The notes under the pieces are model-generated. The model was given only the letters and a program-made list of their open reading frames with translations, ran no database searches and was not told where the DNA came from. Both the position numbers and the translations under genes were made by a program. A stretch of DNA of 64,000 nt from Bradyrhizobium diazoefficiens (GTDB taxonomy: Bacteria; Pseudomonadota; Alphaproteobacteria; Rhizobiales; Xanthobacteraceae): the NCBI RefSeq assembly GCF_016616425.1, contig NZ_CP067101.1, forward strand, positions 4,960,001 through 5,024,000, in the 5' to 3' direction. The first letter of the stretch is position 1. Each line of letters starts with the position of its first letter. Positions 33,827 through 42,532 of this stretch are shown here, piece after piece.

Positions 33827-33927
33827 TCATTCCGGGACGCACCGTAGGTGCGAGCCCGGAATCCATTGAGCCGCGCTTGATGCCTTGCAATGGATTCCGG
33901 GCTCGCGCTGCGCGCGCCCCGGAATGA
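33827..33927. repeat. 101-bp near-perfect palindromic repeat
   Basis: TCATTCCGGGACGC at the left end and GCGCCCCGGAATGA at the right end are inverted, and the interior continues the pairing (GAGCCCGGAATCCATTG against CAATGGATTCCGGGCTC) around a central loop. The TCATTCCGGG...CCGGAATGA core also reappears degenerate at 35787-35940. It separates the transglycosylase gene from hisI and can form a large hairpin in RNA. Confidence 0.8.
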
Positions 33928-33934
33928 CAGCCTG

Positions 33935-34357
33935 CTACTTCTTATAGACCCCGTCCGGATCGAACAGCCGCTCGGCATCGACGAACACCAGCTTGGCTCC
34001 CCCGCCTTCGGTCTCGACCCTGCGGTAGAAGCACGATCGCCGCCCGGTGTGGCAGGCCGCGCCGATCTGCTCGACCCGGATCCAGACCGCATCCTGATCG
34101 CAATCGGTGCGCATCTCGACCACGCGCTGGGTCTGACCCGATGTCTCACCTTTTCGCCACAAGGCGTTGCGCGAGCGGCTGAAGTACCAGGCTTCGCCGG
34201 TCGCGATCGTCTTGCGCAGCGCCTCGTCGTTCATGTGCGCGACCATGAGCACGTCGCCGGTGGCAACGTCGGTCGCGACGCAGGTCACGAGGCCCCCGGC
34301 GTCAAACTTCGGCAGGAAGGCGAGACCTTCCTCGATCTCGTGGGAGTGGGCGGACAC
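33935..34357 (-). CDS. hisI: Phosphoribosyl-AMP cyclohydrolase
   Basis: 140 residues. Third step of histidine biosynthesis: opens the adenine ring of PR-AMP. Metal-binding residues are in [10 protein letters not shown] (D85, C86, D87, D89) and [15 protein letters not shown] (C102, C109). It is the mono-functional form, without the HisE pyrophosphohydrolase domain, the usual situation in alphaproteobacteria. It lies 35 bp downstream of folE on the same strand; the two probably share a transcript, an arrangement common in rhizobia. Confidence 0.96.
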   Translation of the reverse strand: MSAHSHEIEEGLAFLPKFDAGGLVTCVATDVATGDVLMVAHMNDEALRKTIATGEAWYFSRSRNALWRKGETSGQTQRVVEMRTDCDQDAVWIRVEQIGAACHTGRRSCFYRRVETEGGGAKLVFVDAERLFDPDGVYKK

Positions 34358-34392
34358 GCGCGTCCTCGCTTAGAGCGTTGGCGAGGTCAGCG

Positions 34393-35079
34393 CTACAGGC
34401 CTCGCACCAGGGACAGGAAACGGGCCTGCTCCGCCGGATTGTCGCGGAACATGCCGGTGAAGCGGCTGGTGAAGGTAGAGGCGCCATGCTTGGCGACGCC
34501 CCGCACCGACATGCAGGTATGCTCGGCCTCGATCAGCACGGCAACGCCGCGGGGCTTGAGGACCTCGTCGATGGCCGCCGCGATCTGCGCCGTCAGGTGC
34601 TCCTGGGTCTGGAGCCTGCGGGCGAAGATGTCGGTGAGACGGGCAAGCTTGGACAGGCCGACGACACGTTCCACCGGCGTATAGGCGATGTGCGCCTTGC
34701 CGTAGAACGGCATCATGTGATGCTCACATTGCGAGGTGAACTCGATGTCGCGCACCAGAACGAAATCGTCATAGCCGGCGGTCTCGCCGAAGGTGCGGTC
34801 GAGCACCTCGGCCGGGCACTGGTGATAGCCCTGATAGAGCTCGTCGAAGGCCTCGACCACGCGGCGCGGCGTATCGAGCAGGCCCTCGCGCCCGGTGTTC
34901 TCGCCGATATAGGCGAGCAGCGTCTTCACCGCCGCTTCCGCCTCGGCACGCGCAGGGCGCGGCTGGTCGGCGCGGACGGCAGCCGCGAGGAATTCGGCAG
35001 GGTCAAGCTCGGCGGGACGGCTCTCGGGCTGCCGGTCAGAAGGCTTGCCCGGGCGGATGGATTTGATTGTAGCGTCCAT
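34393..35079 (-). CDS. folE: GTP cyclohydrolase I
   Basis: 228 residues from the ATG at 35079. It converts GTP to 7,8-dihydroneopterin triphosphate, the first step of folate synthesis. The zinc ligands are C118 and H121 in [11 protein letters not shown] and C189 in [10 protein letters not shown]; the substrate region [13 protein letters not shown] is intact. An N-terminal extension of about 45 residues is variable and probably disordered. The longer frame to 35226 is not needed. The next gene downstream on the strand is hisI. The divergent iscU-like gene starts 243 bp away. Confidence 0.96.
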   Translation of the reverse strand: MDATIKSIRPGKPSDRQPESRPAELDPAEFLAAAVRADQPRPARAEAEAAVKTLLAYIGENTGREGLLDTPRRVVEAFDELYQGYHQCPAEVLDRTFGETAGYDDFVLVRDIEFTSQCEHHMMPFYGKAHIAYTPVERVVGLSKLARLTDIFARRLQTQEHLTAQIAAAIDEVLKPRGVAVLIEAEHTCMSVRGVAKHGASTFTSRFTGMFRDNPAEQARFLSLVRGL

Positions 35080-35321
35080 ATCGACTCCGTTCGACGGCCT
35101 TGCGGCCGGAGTGTCACCGGCAGACGGGGCGGCCAAGCCGCCGGACGCCTGAACAGAACAGTTTTGGCGGGAAAGGTCTGCAGGCTGCCATGCTGGCCGC
35201 GTAGCTGGAAATTGCCGCCGGCGCACCGCTGGACTGTTTTTCCGCCAGTTCCGACCTTATATAGGACCATGGACGCCGCCCGCCAAGGCCGATCGGGCGC
35301 AGAAGCGCTGGACTCCATCAC

Positions 35322-35777
35322 ATGCTGAACGACATCTACAACAAGCGGATCATCGAGCTGGCCGGGAATATTCCGCGCCTCGGGCGGCTGTCGGCCCCCG
35401 ATGCTTCCGCGACCGCCCACTCCAAGCTGTGCGGCTCGACCGTGAAGGTCGACCTGAAGATGGAAGGCGACAGGGTCACCGATTTCGCCCATGACGTGAA
35501 GGCCTGTGCGCTCGGACAAGCCTCTTCATCCATCATGGCAAGCCACGTCGTCGGCTCGACTGCGAGCGAACTCCGTGAGTTACGCGAAACAGTTCGCAAG
35601 ATGCTCAAGGAGAACGGCCTGCCTCCTGAAGGCAAATGGGAGGAGATCAAGTTCCTCGAGCCGGTCCGCGACTACAAGGCGCGCCATGCCTCGACGCTTC
35701 TGACCTTCGATGCCGTGGTCGACGCCATTGGCCAGATCGAAGCCAAGGCGAAGCAGCCGGCTGCGGCGCAGGACTGA
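35322..35777 (+). CDS. IscU/NifU-N-like iron-sulfur cluster scaffold, two-cysteine form
   Basis: 151 residues. The NifU_N/IscU fold is shown by MLNDIYNKRIIELAGNIPRL, SKLCGSTVKVDLKMEG (C37), VKACALGQASSSIMASHVVG (C62) and RDYKARHASTLLTFDAV. Canonical IscU/SufU have a third cluster cysteine where this protein has S124 (RHAST). That substitution, as far as I remember, is typical of this alphaproteobacterial subfamily, so it may be a scaffold with altered ligands or a SUF-associated accessory. It is divergent from folE-hisI. The function in Fe-S assembly is inferred from the fold. Confidence 0.88.
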   Translation: MLNDIYNKRIIELAGNIPRLGRLSAPDASATAHSKLCGSTVKVDLKMEGDRVTDFAHDVKACALGQASSSIMASHVVGSTASELRELRETVRKMLKENGLPPEGKWEEIKFLEPVRDYKARHASTLLTFDAVVDAIGQIEAKAKQPAAAQD

Positions 35778-35955
35778 GCCCCGTCATTTCAGGGATTCCA
35801 GGCGATGCCACCGGGTCCGGCCTATTGGCCGGCCCGATGAAAGACTCCGCATCGAATCCGGAATCCAGAGATTGCCGGTCGAGAGTCTCAGGTGCGCAAT
35901 GGCGCACCAACGTTCGCGCTACGCATCCTCGGAATGACTGCCAAGATTGGAGAGC

Positions 35956-36852
35956 TTACTTCTGCGCCGCCACGCTTGGCGCGGCCACACTCCCCGTCGG
36001 CACCGCGACGGCCTCCGCCGTCTTGGTCGACTTCGCAGGCTGCTCCGGTTCCACGCCGAACCTCGCCTGCGTCTTCGGGGCAAGCCCCGCCATCGCCGGC
36101 GCCGAGATGTCCACATGCGGCAGCACGTCGGCAAGGAGATCAGTCGTCACGAGATTGGTGAGCTTGAGCTCGCCAGCGTCCAACTCGTGCAGCTCTTCCC
36201 ACGGCGGAACGTTGAGCGCGAGCGACAGCAGATCACCCGCTCCGCCCATGTCGAATGTGTATTTGGCAAGCCGGCCGATGTCGCGCTCCACGATCATCAG
36301 ATCCTGCGCGCTATAGCTCGCCGCCTTGGCATCGTCGGCGCGGTCGCCCATCCAGATCTGGTGGACGCGGACATGGGCAGCCTCCGGCACGTAGCGCTTC
36401 TTGCCGGCCAGCAGCAGGAATACACACATGGATTCGCAATAGGCCTCGGGTGCGACCGTCGGCCGGGCCGACTGCCCGCCGCGGAGGCTGACGCCGACCG
36501 TGGTCAGGAGTCCGAGATTGCGGAAGCGTCGGCCAAGCGTGATCGCGTCATTGACGGAACCGCCGCTGGAATCGAGCACCACGGTGGCACCGCCGAGCTG
36601 GCGTCCACGAGAAAACTCTTCGAAATCCTTCGGCGTGTCAGCGGTGATGATGCCGACCGCGCTGACCCAGCCGCGGCAATTCGGCTCGCAGGCGACCCAG
36701 CTGAACTTCATCGGCAGCTTGCGCCCTTCGAGTGCAGCACCGGCGCGGGCCGACGACCCGAATGTTGCGACGGCACCGGCCAGCGCGACTCCGCACACGG
36801 CGGTTCCCACCAGCAACCAGCCGCGAAGATTGATCGACGTCAGAAGTTTCAA
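35956..36852 (-). CDS. Periplasmic ClpP-fold protein (COG3904 type)
   Basis: 298 residues. An N-terminal signal/anchor helix (LRGWLLVGTAVCGVALAGAV) is followed by a ClpP/crotonase-like domain (about 65-230): GATVVLDSSGGSVNDAITLG, then the nucleophile-like AYCESMCVFLLLAGKKRYVP and HVRVHQIWMGDRADD. These are the family's S and H segments. The family is described as predicted periplasmic protein with a Clp protease fold; activity is unproven. The C-terminal 60 residues are Ala/Pro-rich. It is convergent with the iscU-like gene across a 178-bp gap holding a degenerate copy of the TCATTCCGGG-type palindrome. Confidence 0.8.
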   Translation of the reverse strand: MKLLTSINLRGWLLVGTAVCGVALAGAVATFGSSARAGAALEGRKLPMKFSWVACEPNCRGWVSAVGIITADTPKDFEEFSRGRQLGGATVVLDSSGGSVNDAITLGRRFRNLGLLTTVGVSLRGGQSARPTVAPEAYCESMCVFLLLAGKKRYVPEAAHVRVHQIWMGDRADDAKAASYSAQDLMIVERDIGRLAKYTFDMGGAGDLLSLALNVPPWEELHELDAGELKLTNLVTTDLLADVLPHVDISAPAMAGLAPKTQARFGVEPEQPAKSTKTAEAVAVPTGSVAAPSVAAQK

Positions 36853-37100
36853 ACTGATCCCTTCCCCAAGCCCCAGCTATCCCCAAAGAATCCCCGATGG
36901 CGCCGTCCTAGTCCATCATACAGGCGTATGTTTTCTACACACGGGCGTCACAAAAATGGTATCCGGGCGAATACAGATCGTCCACAGATACTTGCTGCAC
37001 TGCTCCCAGAAAGCAGGCAAAATATGGCGCGCAAACAACAGCTTACAGTTCCCTGTGCCGGAACCGGGCAACACCTGCCGACGATCGCAGCAAAGCGCAC

Positions 37101-37439
37101 ATGAAGCATTCAGCCTGCGAGCACTGTTCTGGTTCCGTCGAGAGTGCGCTTCGGCTCCCACGCCGAGTCGGCCGCGCGCTGATCTGGCTCTACCGCCACA
37201 CGCTCTCGCCGCTGGTCGGATACAATTGCCGGCATCTGCCGACCTGCTCCGTCTATGGCGACGAAGCGATCGAACGATTCGGACTCTGGGCCGGCGGCTG
37301 GATGACGCTCGCGCGCCTGCTCCGCTGTAATCCCTTCGGCACGTCGGGCATCGACAACGTACCGCTCACCGCCCCGCAAGGCGCGCGCTGGTATCTGCCA
37401 TGGCGCTATGGCCGCTGGCGCGGCGTCAATGCACCCTGA
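37101..37439 (+). CDS. yidD: Membrane protein insertion efficiency factor YidD
   Basis: 112 residues. The YidD signature is YNCRHLPTCSVYGDEAIERFG with LWAGGWMTLARLLRCNPFGTS, and the N-terminal amphipathic helix ALIWLYRHTLSPLVG associates with the inner membrane. It assists YidC-dependent insertion. An N-terminal extension of about 25 residues with two cysteines (ACEHCSG) precedes the family start; a downstream start is not obvious. Unlike many genomes, rnpA and yidC are not adjacent. Identification is firm. Confidence 0.93.
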   Translation: MKHSACEHCSGSVESALRLPRRVGRALIWLYRHTLSPLVGYNCRHLPTCSVYGDEAIERFGLWAGGWMTLARLLRCNPFGTSGIDNVPLTAPQGARWYLPWRYGRWRGVNAP

Positions 37440-37532
37440 GATTGCGGCGATGCTTTGCGCATCGGCGGCCTGAGCGGAACCTTAGATCTTCTTCCCGCGT
37501 TGTTTTGATGCTCCCCCCGGGAGGAAATAACA

Positions 37533-37742
37533 ATGCGCTGGAAAATCAGCCCTCATCTTCACTCCAGGCTTGGGCCCAACCCCGGCTCCAGGCGTCACCA
37601 CGATCCCAGAATCCTGGACCTGCTCGCGATCGCCGCCTTGCTGGCGCTCGTGCTCGGCTCCGGCTGGTATCTGGCGACGAGTTTTGCGACCGCGCCGAGC
37701 ACGACGGCGTTTATCGTACCGAGCCAGAGCGTGCACTGGTAA
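37533..37742 (+). CDS. Small single-pass membrane protein
   Basis: 69 residues with GGGAGGAAATAAC before the ATG, an excellent ribosome-binding site. A polar N-terminus (MRWKISPHLHSRLGPNPGSR) leads to one transmembrane helix (LDLLAIAALLALVLGSGWYL) and a short outer tail. The stop abuts the stop of the convergent 37743-38957 gene (0 bp apart). No family recognised. Confidence 0.65.
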   Translation: MRWKISPHLHSRLGPNPGSRRHHDPRILDLLAIAALLALVLGSGWYLATSFATAPSTTAFIVPSQSVHW

Positions 37743-38957
37743 TCAGCGGAACCAGAACACGCGCCCCTGGGACGGCGGGATCGACTCGGGCGGTCGCAGC
37801 CGCTTCGGATGCGGCGGCTTTGGCGGCGGATCGGCCGACGAGGTGGCCTCCCCGGCCGGCGCCGTTTCGGTGCCCGGCATCCTCACCGCCAGCAGCAAAT
37901 TCGACTCGTGCATCCGCCAGCGGTAGCCGACGCCGAAATCGAGCGGCTGGGCCCGCGTGAACAACTCGGCGTAGCGCTCCTGGTAGCGGCCGGGGAATTC
38001 ATCGATGGGCCCGAGATAGCGGCCGAACGGGAAGAGCCGCCATTGCCGCGCGCTGTAGTTCGCAAGCGGAATGCCGGAATCGTCCTGGATGATGGTGGCG
38101 CTGTTGGCGAGCAGCCAGTTGCGAACGACGGTGAAGTTTCCGGAATGCAAGAGATAGGACGCACTCTTGAGCAGACTGTTGCCGGGCCCGAGCGTCTCGC
38201 AGAACTTCAGGAAGCCGGTCGCGCGTGCACCGGAATTGGAGAGATCGGTCGAGAAATAATACAGCGTGCGCGCTTCTCCATCGCTGCCGGCGAAGGTGAT
38301 GCGAACGCCGCGCGTCGCGTTCGGTCCCGGATTGTCGCTTCCCACATGCATTCCGCCCTGGGCATCGAGCGCAATCGTCTCGACGTTGCGGATGGTCTTG
38401 CCCGAGCGCGCCAGGAAGACATAGAGGATCGGCAAGGTGCCGTTGACCCGGTTGGCGTGCAGGTCGACCTTCATCTGTTTGGTGATGAAGAAGGAAAAGC
38501 TCAGGATCGAGCCAAGCGAACGCTCGAAATTGTAGAGCGCGGCGCCGACCGAACCGCGCGGCAGCCGCGTCAGGTCGGACACGGCGCCGACCGGCTCCAG
38601 CGCGCCGAGCACGTAGGTGCTGGCCTTGGGATAGAAGGCGTTAGCGTAGAGGAAATCGGGGCCGCTGAACATGTAGAACATGGTCGGCCGCGGCGCGGCA
38701 AGATTGACGTCGGCCCAGTTGCGGATCTTGGCGAGCTGGTGCTGCTCGAGCTGGGCGAAGGCGCCGTCGAAGAACTTTGCATGGCGCTGCCAGCCCGGGT
38801 CCTTCGTGAGCGGCACCAGCGGCGAATCCGCAGAAGGCTGCATGCCCGCAAGGAAGCGCGCGGTGTCATCGAAGGTGACGTCGGCGGCATGCGCGGACAA
38901 AACAGTCGCAGCCACCAGGACAAGAGCGACGGCCGCAATTCTGAGGGGTCGAAACAT
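37743..38957 (-). CDS. Secreted protein of unknown function
   Basis: 404 residues. A signal peptide (FRPLRIAAVALVLVAATVLS, cleavage after AHA) precedes a long globular region: FYMFSGPDFLYANAFYPKAS, VNGTLPILYVFLARSGKTIR, FAGSDGEARTLYYFSTDLSN and GVGYRWRMHESNLLLAVRMP. The C-terminal 40 residues are proline-rich. It starts 2 bp after the stop of the amino-acid permease gene and is translationally linked to it. Function unknown; cotranscription with the permease suggests an envelope role but proves none. Confidence 0.78.
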   Translation of the reverse strand: MFRPLRIAAVALVLVAATVLSAHAADVTFDDTARFLAGMQPSADSPLVPLTKDPGWQRHAKFFDGAFAQLEQHQLAKIRNWADVNLAAPRPTMFYMFSGPDFLYANAFYPKASTYVLGALEPVGAVSDLTRLPRGSVGAALYNFERSLGSILSFSFFITKQMKVDLHANRVNGTLPILYVFLARSGKTIRNVETIALDAQGGMHVGSDNPGPNATRGVRITFAGSDGEARTLYYFSTDLSNSGARATGFLKFCETLGPGNSLLKSASYLLHSGNFTVVRNWLLANSATIIQDDSGIPLANYSARQWRLFPFGRYLGPIDEFPGRYQERYAELFTRAQPLDFGVGYRWRMHESNLLLAVRMPGTETAPAGEATSSADPPPKPPHPKRLRPPESIPPSQGRVFWFR

Positions 38958-38959
38958 GT

Positions 38960-40327
38960 CTATCCGCGATCGTGTGAATTGCCAGCGGCGACCGGCCGCC
39001 TGCGGAAAACAGCATAAATCAACAGGCCCGAGAGCATGACGAGCATCCCCGAGAGCGACTGCACCGGCCGCTCGGTCAACAGGTAGTACATCATGAACGC
39101 GGTCACGAGCAGGAAAACCAGGGGCGTGAACGGGTATCCCCAGGCGCGATAGGGCCGCGGCAGATCGGGGTCGGTGATGCGCAACTTGATGACGCCGGCG
39201 ACCGTGAAGAACGAGCAGAACAGGAGTGCGAACTGGATGAAGTCGAGCACCGCCTCGAAGCTGCGCGTGAACAGCAGCAGGTTGGCGACGGCGAGCTGGA
39301 ACAGGATGGCATAGGCCGGCGCGCCGCTCACCGATCGCTTCGAAAACACGCGCAGGGCCGGAATGTCCTCACCCATCGTCATCATCACGCGCGGGCCGAT
39401 CCACATCATCGCGCTGATCGAGGAGATCAGGCCGACGCAGATCATCGCGCCGACGATCCGGCCGCCGAGACTGCCGAAGATCGCGCTGCCGGCAACGCTG
39501 GCAACATCGAGCTGGCCGGCGAGCGCACCGACCGGCGTGGAGTAGAGGAACACCGCGTTCAGCGCGACATACAGTACGAGCACGATCAGCGTGCCCGCCA
39601 GCAGCGCGCGCGGCAGGCTCCGCTGCGGCGTGTTCATCTCGCCGATGATGTAGGTCGCGGCATTCCAGCCAGAGAACGAGTACATCACGAAGACGAGCCC
39701 GATCGCGAAGGGCGCGCTGGCGATGTGGGCGAGATCGCCCGGCTGCGGCGCGAAGGCAATCGGCTGCGGCACGCCAATGACGAAGCCGGCAACCAGGAAG
39801 GCGACGATCAGCACCACCTTCAGGATGGTCGAGATCAGCTGGAACGTCGAGGAGTGCCTGACGCCGGTCAGTTGCACGAGCGAGACCAGCCACACCACGG
39901 CGATGGCGAGCGGGATCGGCGGCAGACCGGGGACAACCGACTTGGCGTATTCGCCGAACGCCATCGCGGCGAGCGCGACGGGCGCCGCGAAGCCCACCGT
40001 CGCCGACACCCAGCCGGCGAGAAAGCCGAAAGCCGGATGATAGGCCCGGCCGAGGAAATTGTACTCGCCGCTCGAGCGCGGAAACATCGCCCCTAGCTCG
40101 CTGTAGGCGAACACCCCGCACAGCGCGACGATACCGCCGACGGTCCAGAGCAGCAGGATCGAAAAGCCGGACGGGATATCCTTCACCTGAAAGCCGAGGC
40201 TGGTGAAGACGCCGACCCCGACCATGTCGGCCACGACGATGGCGGTTGCGACTAGAACCGAGACCCCGGTCCCGCTTCCGGTCAGTCGGCTAGTCCAGGG
40301 TGCGGCTGCCGCATCTGATGCCGTCAT
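38960..40327 (-). CDS. APC-superfamily amino acid permease
   Basis: 455 residues with about 12 transmembrane helices, an inner-membrane secondary transporter. The conserved first-helix G-(V/I)-G-(V/I)-F motif is VVADMVGVGVFTSLGFQ (about 32-48), followed by ELGAMFPRSSGEYNFLGRAY, typical of the APC/LAT group, and SFSGWNAATYIIGEMNTPQR in the middle helices. The substrate is probably an amino acid or polyamine; it cannot be fixed further. A single start at 40327 fits the family. Confidence 0.92.
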   Translation of the reverse strand: MTASDAAAAPWTSRLTGSGTGVSVLVATAIVVADMVGVGVFTSLGFQVKDIPSGFSILLLWTVGGIVALCGVFAYSELGAMFPRSSGEYNFLGRAYHPAFGFLAGWVSATVGFAAPVALAAMAFGEYAKSVVPGLPPIPLAIAVVWLVSLVQLTGVRHSSTFQLISTILKVVLIVAFLVAGFVIGVPQPIAFAPQPGDLAHIASAPFAIGLVFVMYSFSGWNAATYIIGEMNTPQRSLPRALLAGTLIVLVLYVALNAVFLYSTPVGALAGQLDVASVAGSAIFGSLGGRIVGAMICVGLISSISAMMWIGPRVMMTMGEDIPALRVFSKRSVSGAPAYAILFQLAVANLLLFTRSFEAVLDFIQFALLFCSFFTVAGVIKLRITDPDLPRPYRAWGYPFTPLVFLLVTAFMMYYLLTERPVQSLSGMLVMLSGLLIYAVFRRRPVAAGNSHDRG

Positions 40328-40644
40328 CGGGGTCCTTCACCTCAGGCGTCATGCCTTGCGGGCGCATCGTTTGGCCCAGTCAATTCAAGCAGGGTCAACA
40401 AGGGTTAAATGAGGCGACAGAAACGGGTACTGCAGCACCGCTTATTCCCAGCCAGGCGAAAAAGCTGCGTACGCTCCGGCAAGTCCCGTTCCCCTTCCCC
40501 ACAATCAGGACACGATTGCATGGTCCTTTTGAGGGCTCCGGAGGTGGGGAAGTTTCTCCGGACGCTTAACGTCGCCTAAACGCCAGTCGGCTCAATTGTC
40601 TCAAACATCGCCGCTGGACTTGAAGTGCCGCTGGACTTGGCGTC
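40328..40644. other. Intergenic region between two divergent genes
   Basis: 317 bp that separate the permease (minus) and the secreted alpha/beta hydrolase (plus), so it must hold both promoters. A 13-bp direct repeat (GCCGCTGGACTTG at 40609-40621 and 40626-40638) lies just before the plus-strand start. A CTCCGGAG half-palindrome is at 40536-40543. Neither promoter could be assigned to a known regulator. Confidence 0.5.
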
Positions 40645-41991
40645 ATGGCTTGGGGTCATGGGTGGATGGTCGGGGCCGTTTCGAAACTGAGAGCTGACCT
40701 TCGCACCGATCGGACACCGTCCGGTCGGCGCGGTCGTGCGCTCCGGATCGGCCTGATCTCAGCCTTGGTGCCGCTGTCGCTGACACTGGTTCAATGCGGC
40801 CAGGCGCCGAACCCGGCAGCCTTCGCGGCGAATTCGCAGGCCAATGTCCAAATGGTCAATCAGGCCGTAGCAAAATCCGATCAGCAGGTGGCAACGTTCG
40901 AGGATCGCTTCCCCGCTCCGCAGTTCAAGGAGCGCTTCCCGTCGGCGAGCGAAAGTCTTCTGCAACGGCAGATGTCGGACTTCTCGCCCACGCGCGCTGT
41001 GCAGCGACAGCCGCCGGAGCCGGCACCCTACAAGGTCGCTTCGCTCGAGCCGCAGGTCCCCTACAAGCGTTCGTCCCGCGACGACCTGACGACGCTCGTC
41101 AGCATGAAGTCGTCGGCCTTCCCCTATTTCGGCAACAACCCCGCCTCCGACGCGCCCTTCCTCAATATCGCCAAGGGCGACCGCCGCGGTCATCGCAGCT
41201 ATTCCGGTCGCGTGTTCTGGCAGGACGAGACCTACAATGACAGCCGCGTGCTGGTGCACGTGCCCGAGCATTTCGACGTGCGCAAGCCGGGCGTGATCGT
41301 GGTGTTCTTCCACGGCAATGGCGCAACGCTGGAACGCGACGTCCGCGATCGCCAACTGGTGCCCAAGCAGATCACCGATTCCGGCGCCAATGCCGTGCTC
41401 CTTGCACCGCAGATGGCGGTCAATGCCGCCGATTCCAGCGCCGGCAAGTTCTGGCAACCGGGTGGCTTCAAGCGCTTCATGGCGGAATCGGCCGACCATC
41501 TCGCCCGTGTCACGGGTGATCCCAACAGCGCGCGGGCCTTCGCCAACATGCCGATCGTGATCGTCGGCTATAGCGGCGGCTTCCTGCCGACGGCCTGGAG
41601 CCTGGAGGTCGGCGGCATCAGCAACCGCGTCCGCGGCGTCGTGCTGCTCGACGCCGTCTATGGCGAAATGGACAAGTTCGCATCCTGGATCGAGAGCCAC
41701 CGTTCCGGTTTCTTCATCAGCGCATATACCCGCTACACGGCGCGGCGCGACCGTGAACTGATGAGCATGCTGCGCGAGAAGGGCATCAGCGTCACCGAAG
41801 ACATGGATGGGCCGCTCCGTCCGGGCAGCGTGGTGTTCGTCGAGACCGCCGACGGCATCACGCATCGCGACTATGTCACCCGGGCCTGGACTCGCGATCC
41901 GCTCAAGGACGTGCTGGTGAAGATGTCGGCGACGCCATCGCTGGCGCTCACGCGCGTGGCCTCCACCAACCCGTCCGCCTCGAGCCGTTAG
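40645..41991 (+). CDS. Secreted alpha/beta hydrolase-like protein
   Basis: 448 residues. A basic N-terminus and a hydrophobic stretch (IGLISALVPLSLTLVQCG) act as signal or lipoprotein anchor (cysteine about residue 51). A disordered linker reaches about 150, followed by an alpha/beta hydrolase core: VIVVFFHGNGATLERDVRDR (oxyanion strand), the nucleophile elbow in IVIVGYSGGFLPTAWSLEVG (S in GYSGG), and a late His in ETADGITHRDYVTRAW. The substrate is unknown. The true start may be internal, since the first 14 residues look unusual. Confidence 0.8.
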   Translation: MAWGHGWMVGAVSKLRADLRTDRTPSGRRGRALRIGLISALVPLSLTLVQCGQAPNPAAFAANSQANVQMVNQAVAKSDQQVATFEDRFPAPQFKERFPSASESLLQRQMSDFSPTRAVQRQPPEPAPYKVASLEPQVPYKRSSRDDLTTLVSMKSSAFPYFGNNPASDAPFLNIAKGDRRGHRSYSGRVFWQDETYNDSRVLVHVPEHFDVRKPGVIVVFFHGNGATLERDVRDRQLVPKQITDSGANAVLLAPQMAVNAADSSAGKFWQPGGFKRFMAESADHLARVTGDPNSARAFANMPIVIVGYSGGFLPTAWSLEVGGISNRVRGVVLLDAVYGEMDKFASWIESHRSGFFISAYTRYTARRDRELMSMLREKGISVTEDMDGPLRPGSVVFVETADGITHRDYVTRAWTRDPLKDVLVKMSATPSLALTRVASTNPSASSR

Positions 41992-42052
41992 GCTTGCGGT
42001 ACTCAGCTGATGGCGGCTGAGCACAAGCTTTCAGCTCAAGTGTTGCTCGGCT

Positions 42053-42442
42053 TCAGTTCTTCGGCAGCTTCGGAATGCTCTCGGCAAAGCCGTTGAAGCA
42101 GGCCAACCGCTCGTCCTCTTCCTTCAAGAAACGGCAGTCTGCGTAGCCCTTGGCCTTCGCCGGCTTCGGCTTTGGCGCCGGCGGGATCACAGCGTCGTAG
42201 CAGTTGAGGCGGTCCTTGGTACCGTCGTCGATTTCGAGGCAGGCCTGCAGCCGCACGGCGACCGACTGTGGCTTGCCCTTCGGCGCCGCGGCCGGCTTGG
42301 CCGTCGCCTCCTTGGTCCCGGCCCTAGTCCCCTTGGGCTTGACCTGCACCAGAGGCTTGTCCCCAACCATCGGTGGCTTGTCGGCTTGCGCGAACGCGGA
42401 GGCTGAATAGAGCACCGCGACAACCGCCAGAATCATCCTCAT
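42053..42442 (-). CDS. Small secreted cysteine-containing protein
   Basis: 129 residues from the ATG at 42442 with signal peptide MRMILAVVAVLYSASAFA. The middle is low complexity (TRAGTKEATAKPAAAPKGKP). The C-terminal part has four cysteines in two C-(E/F)-x-repeat segments: VRLQACLEIDDGTKDRLNCY and YADCRFLKEEDERLACFNGF. The ACLE...R..CYD pattern recalls type VI secretion-associated and other small periplasmic proteins. Function unknown. Confidence 0.75.
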   Translation of the reverse strand: MRMILAVVAVLYSASAFAQADKPPMVGDKPLVQVKPKGTRAGTKEATAKPAAAPKGKPQSVAVRLQACLEIDDGTKDRLNCYDAVIPPAPKPKPAKAKGYADCRFLKEEDERLACFNGFAESIPKLPKN

Positions 42443-42532
42443 TTCAGTCAACTCTCGTTGGTCCCCATGCATGGCCTTCTAGCGCCCTCATGCGCCTTTT
42501 GCCAAGCATCTTGCGCATGGAAGCCGCCGGAT

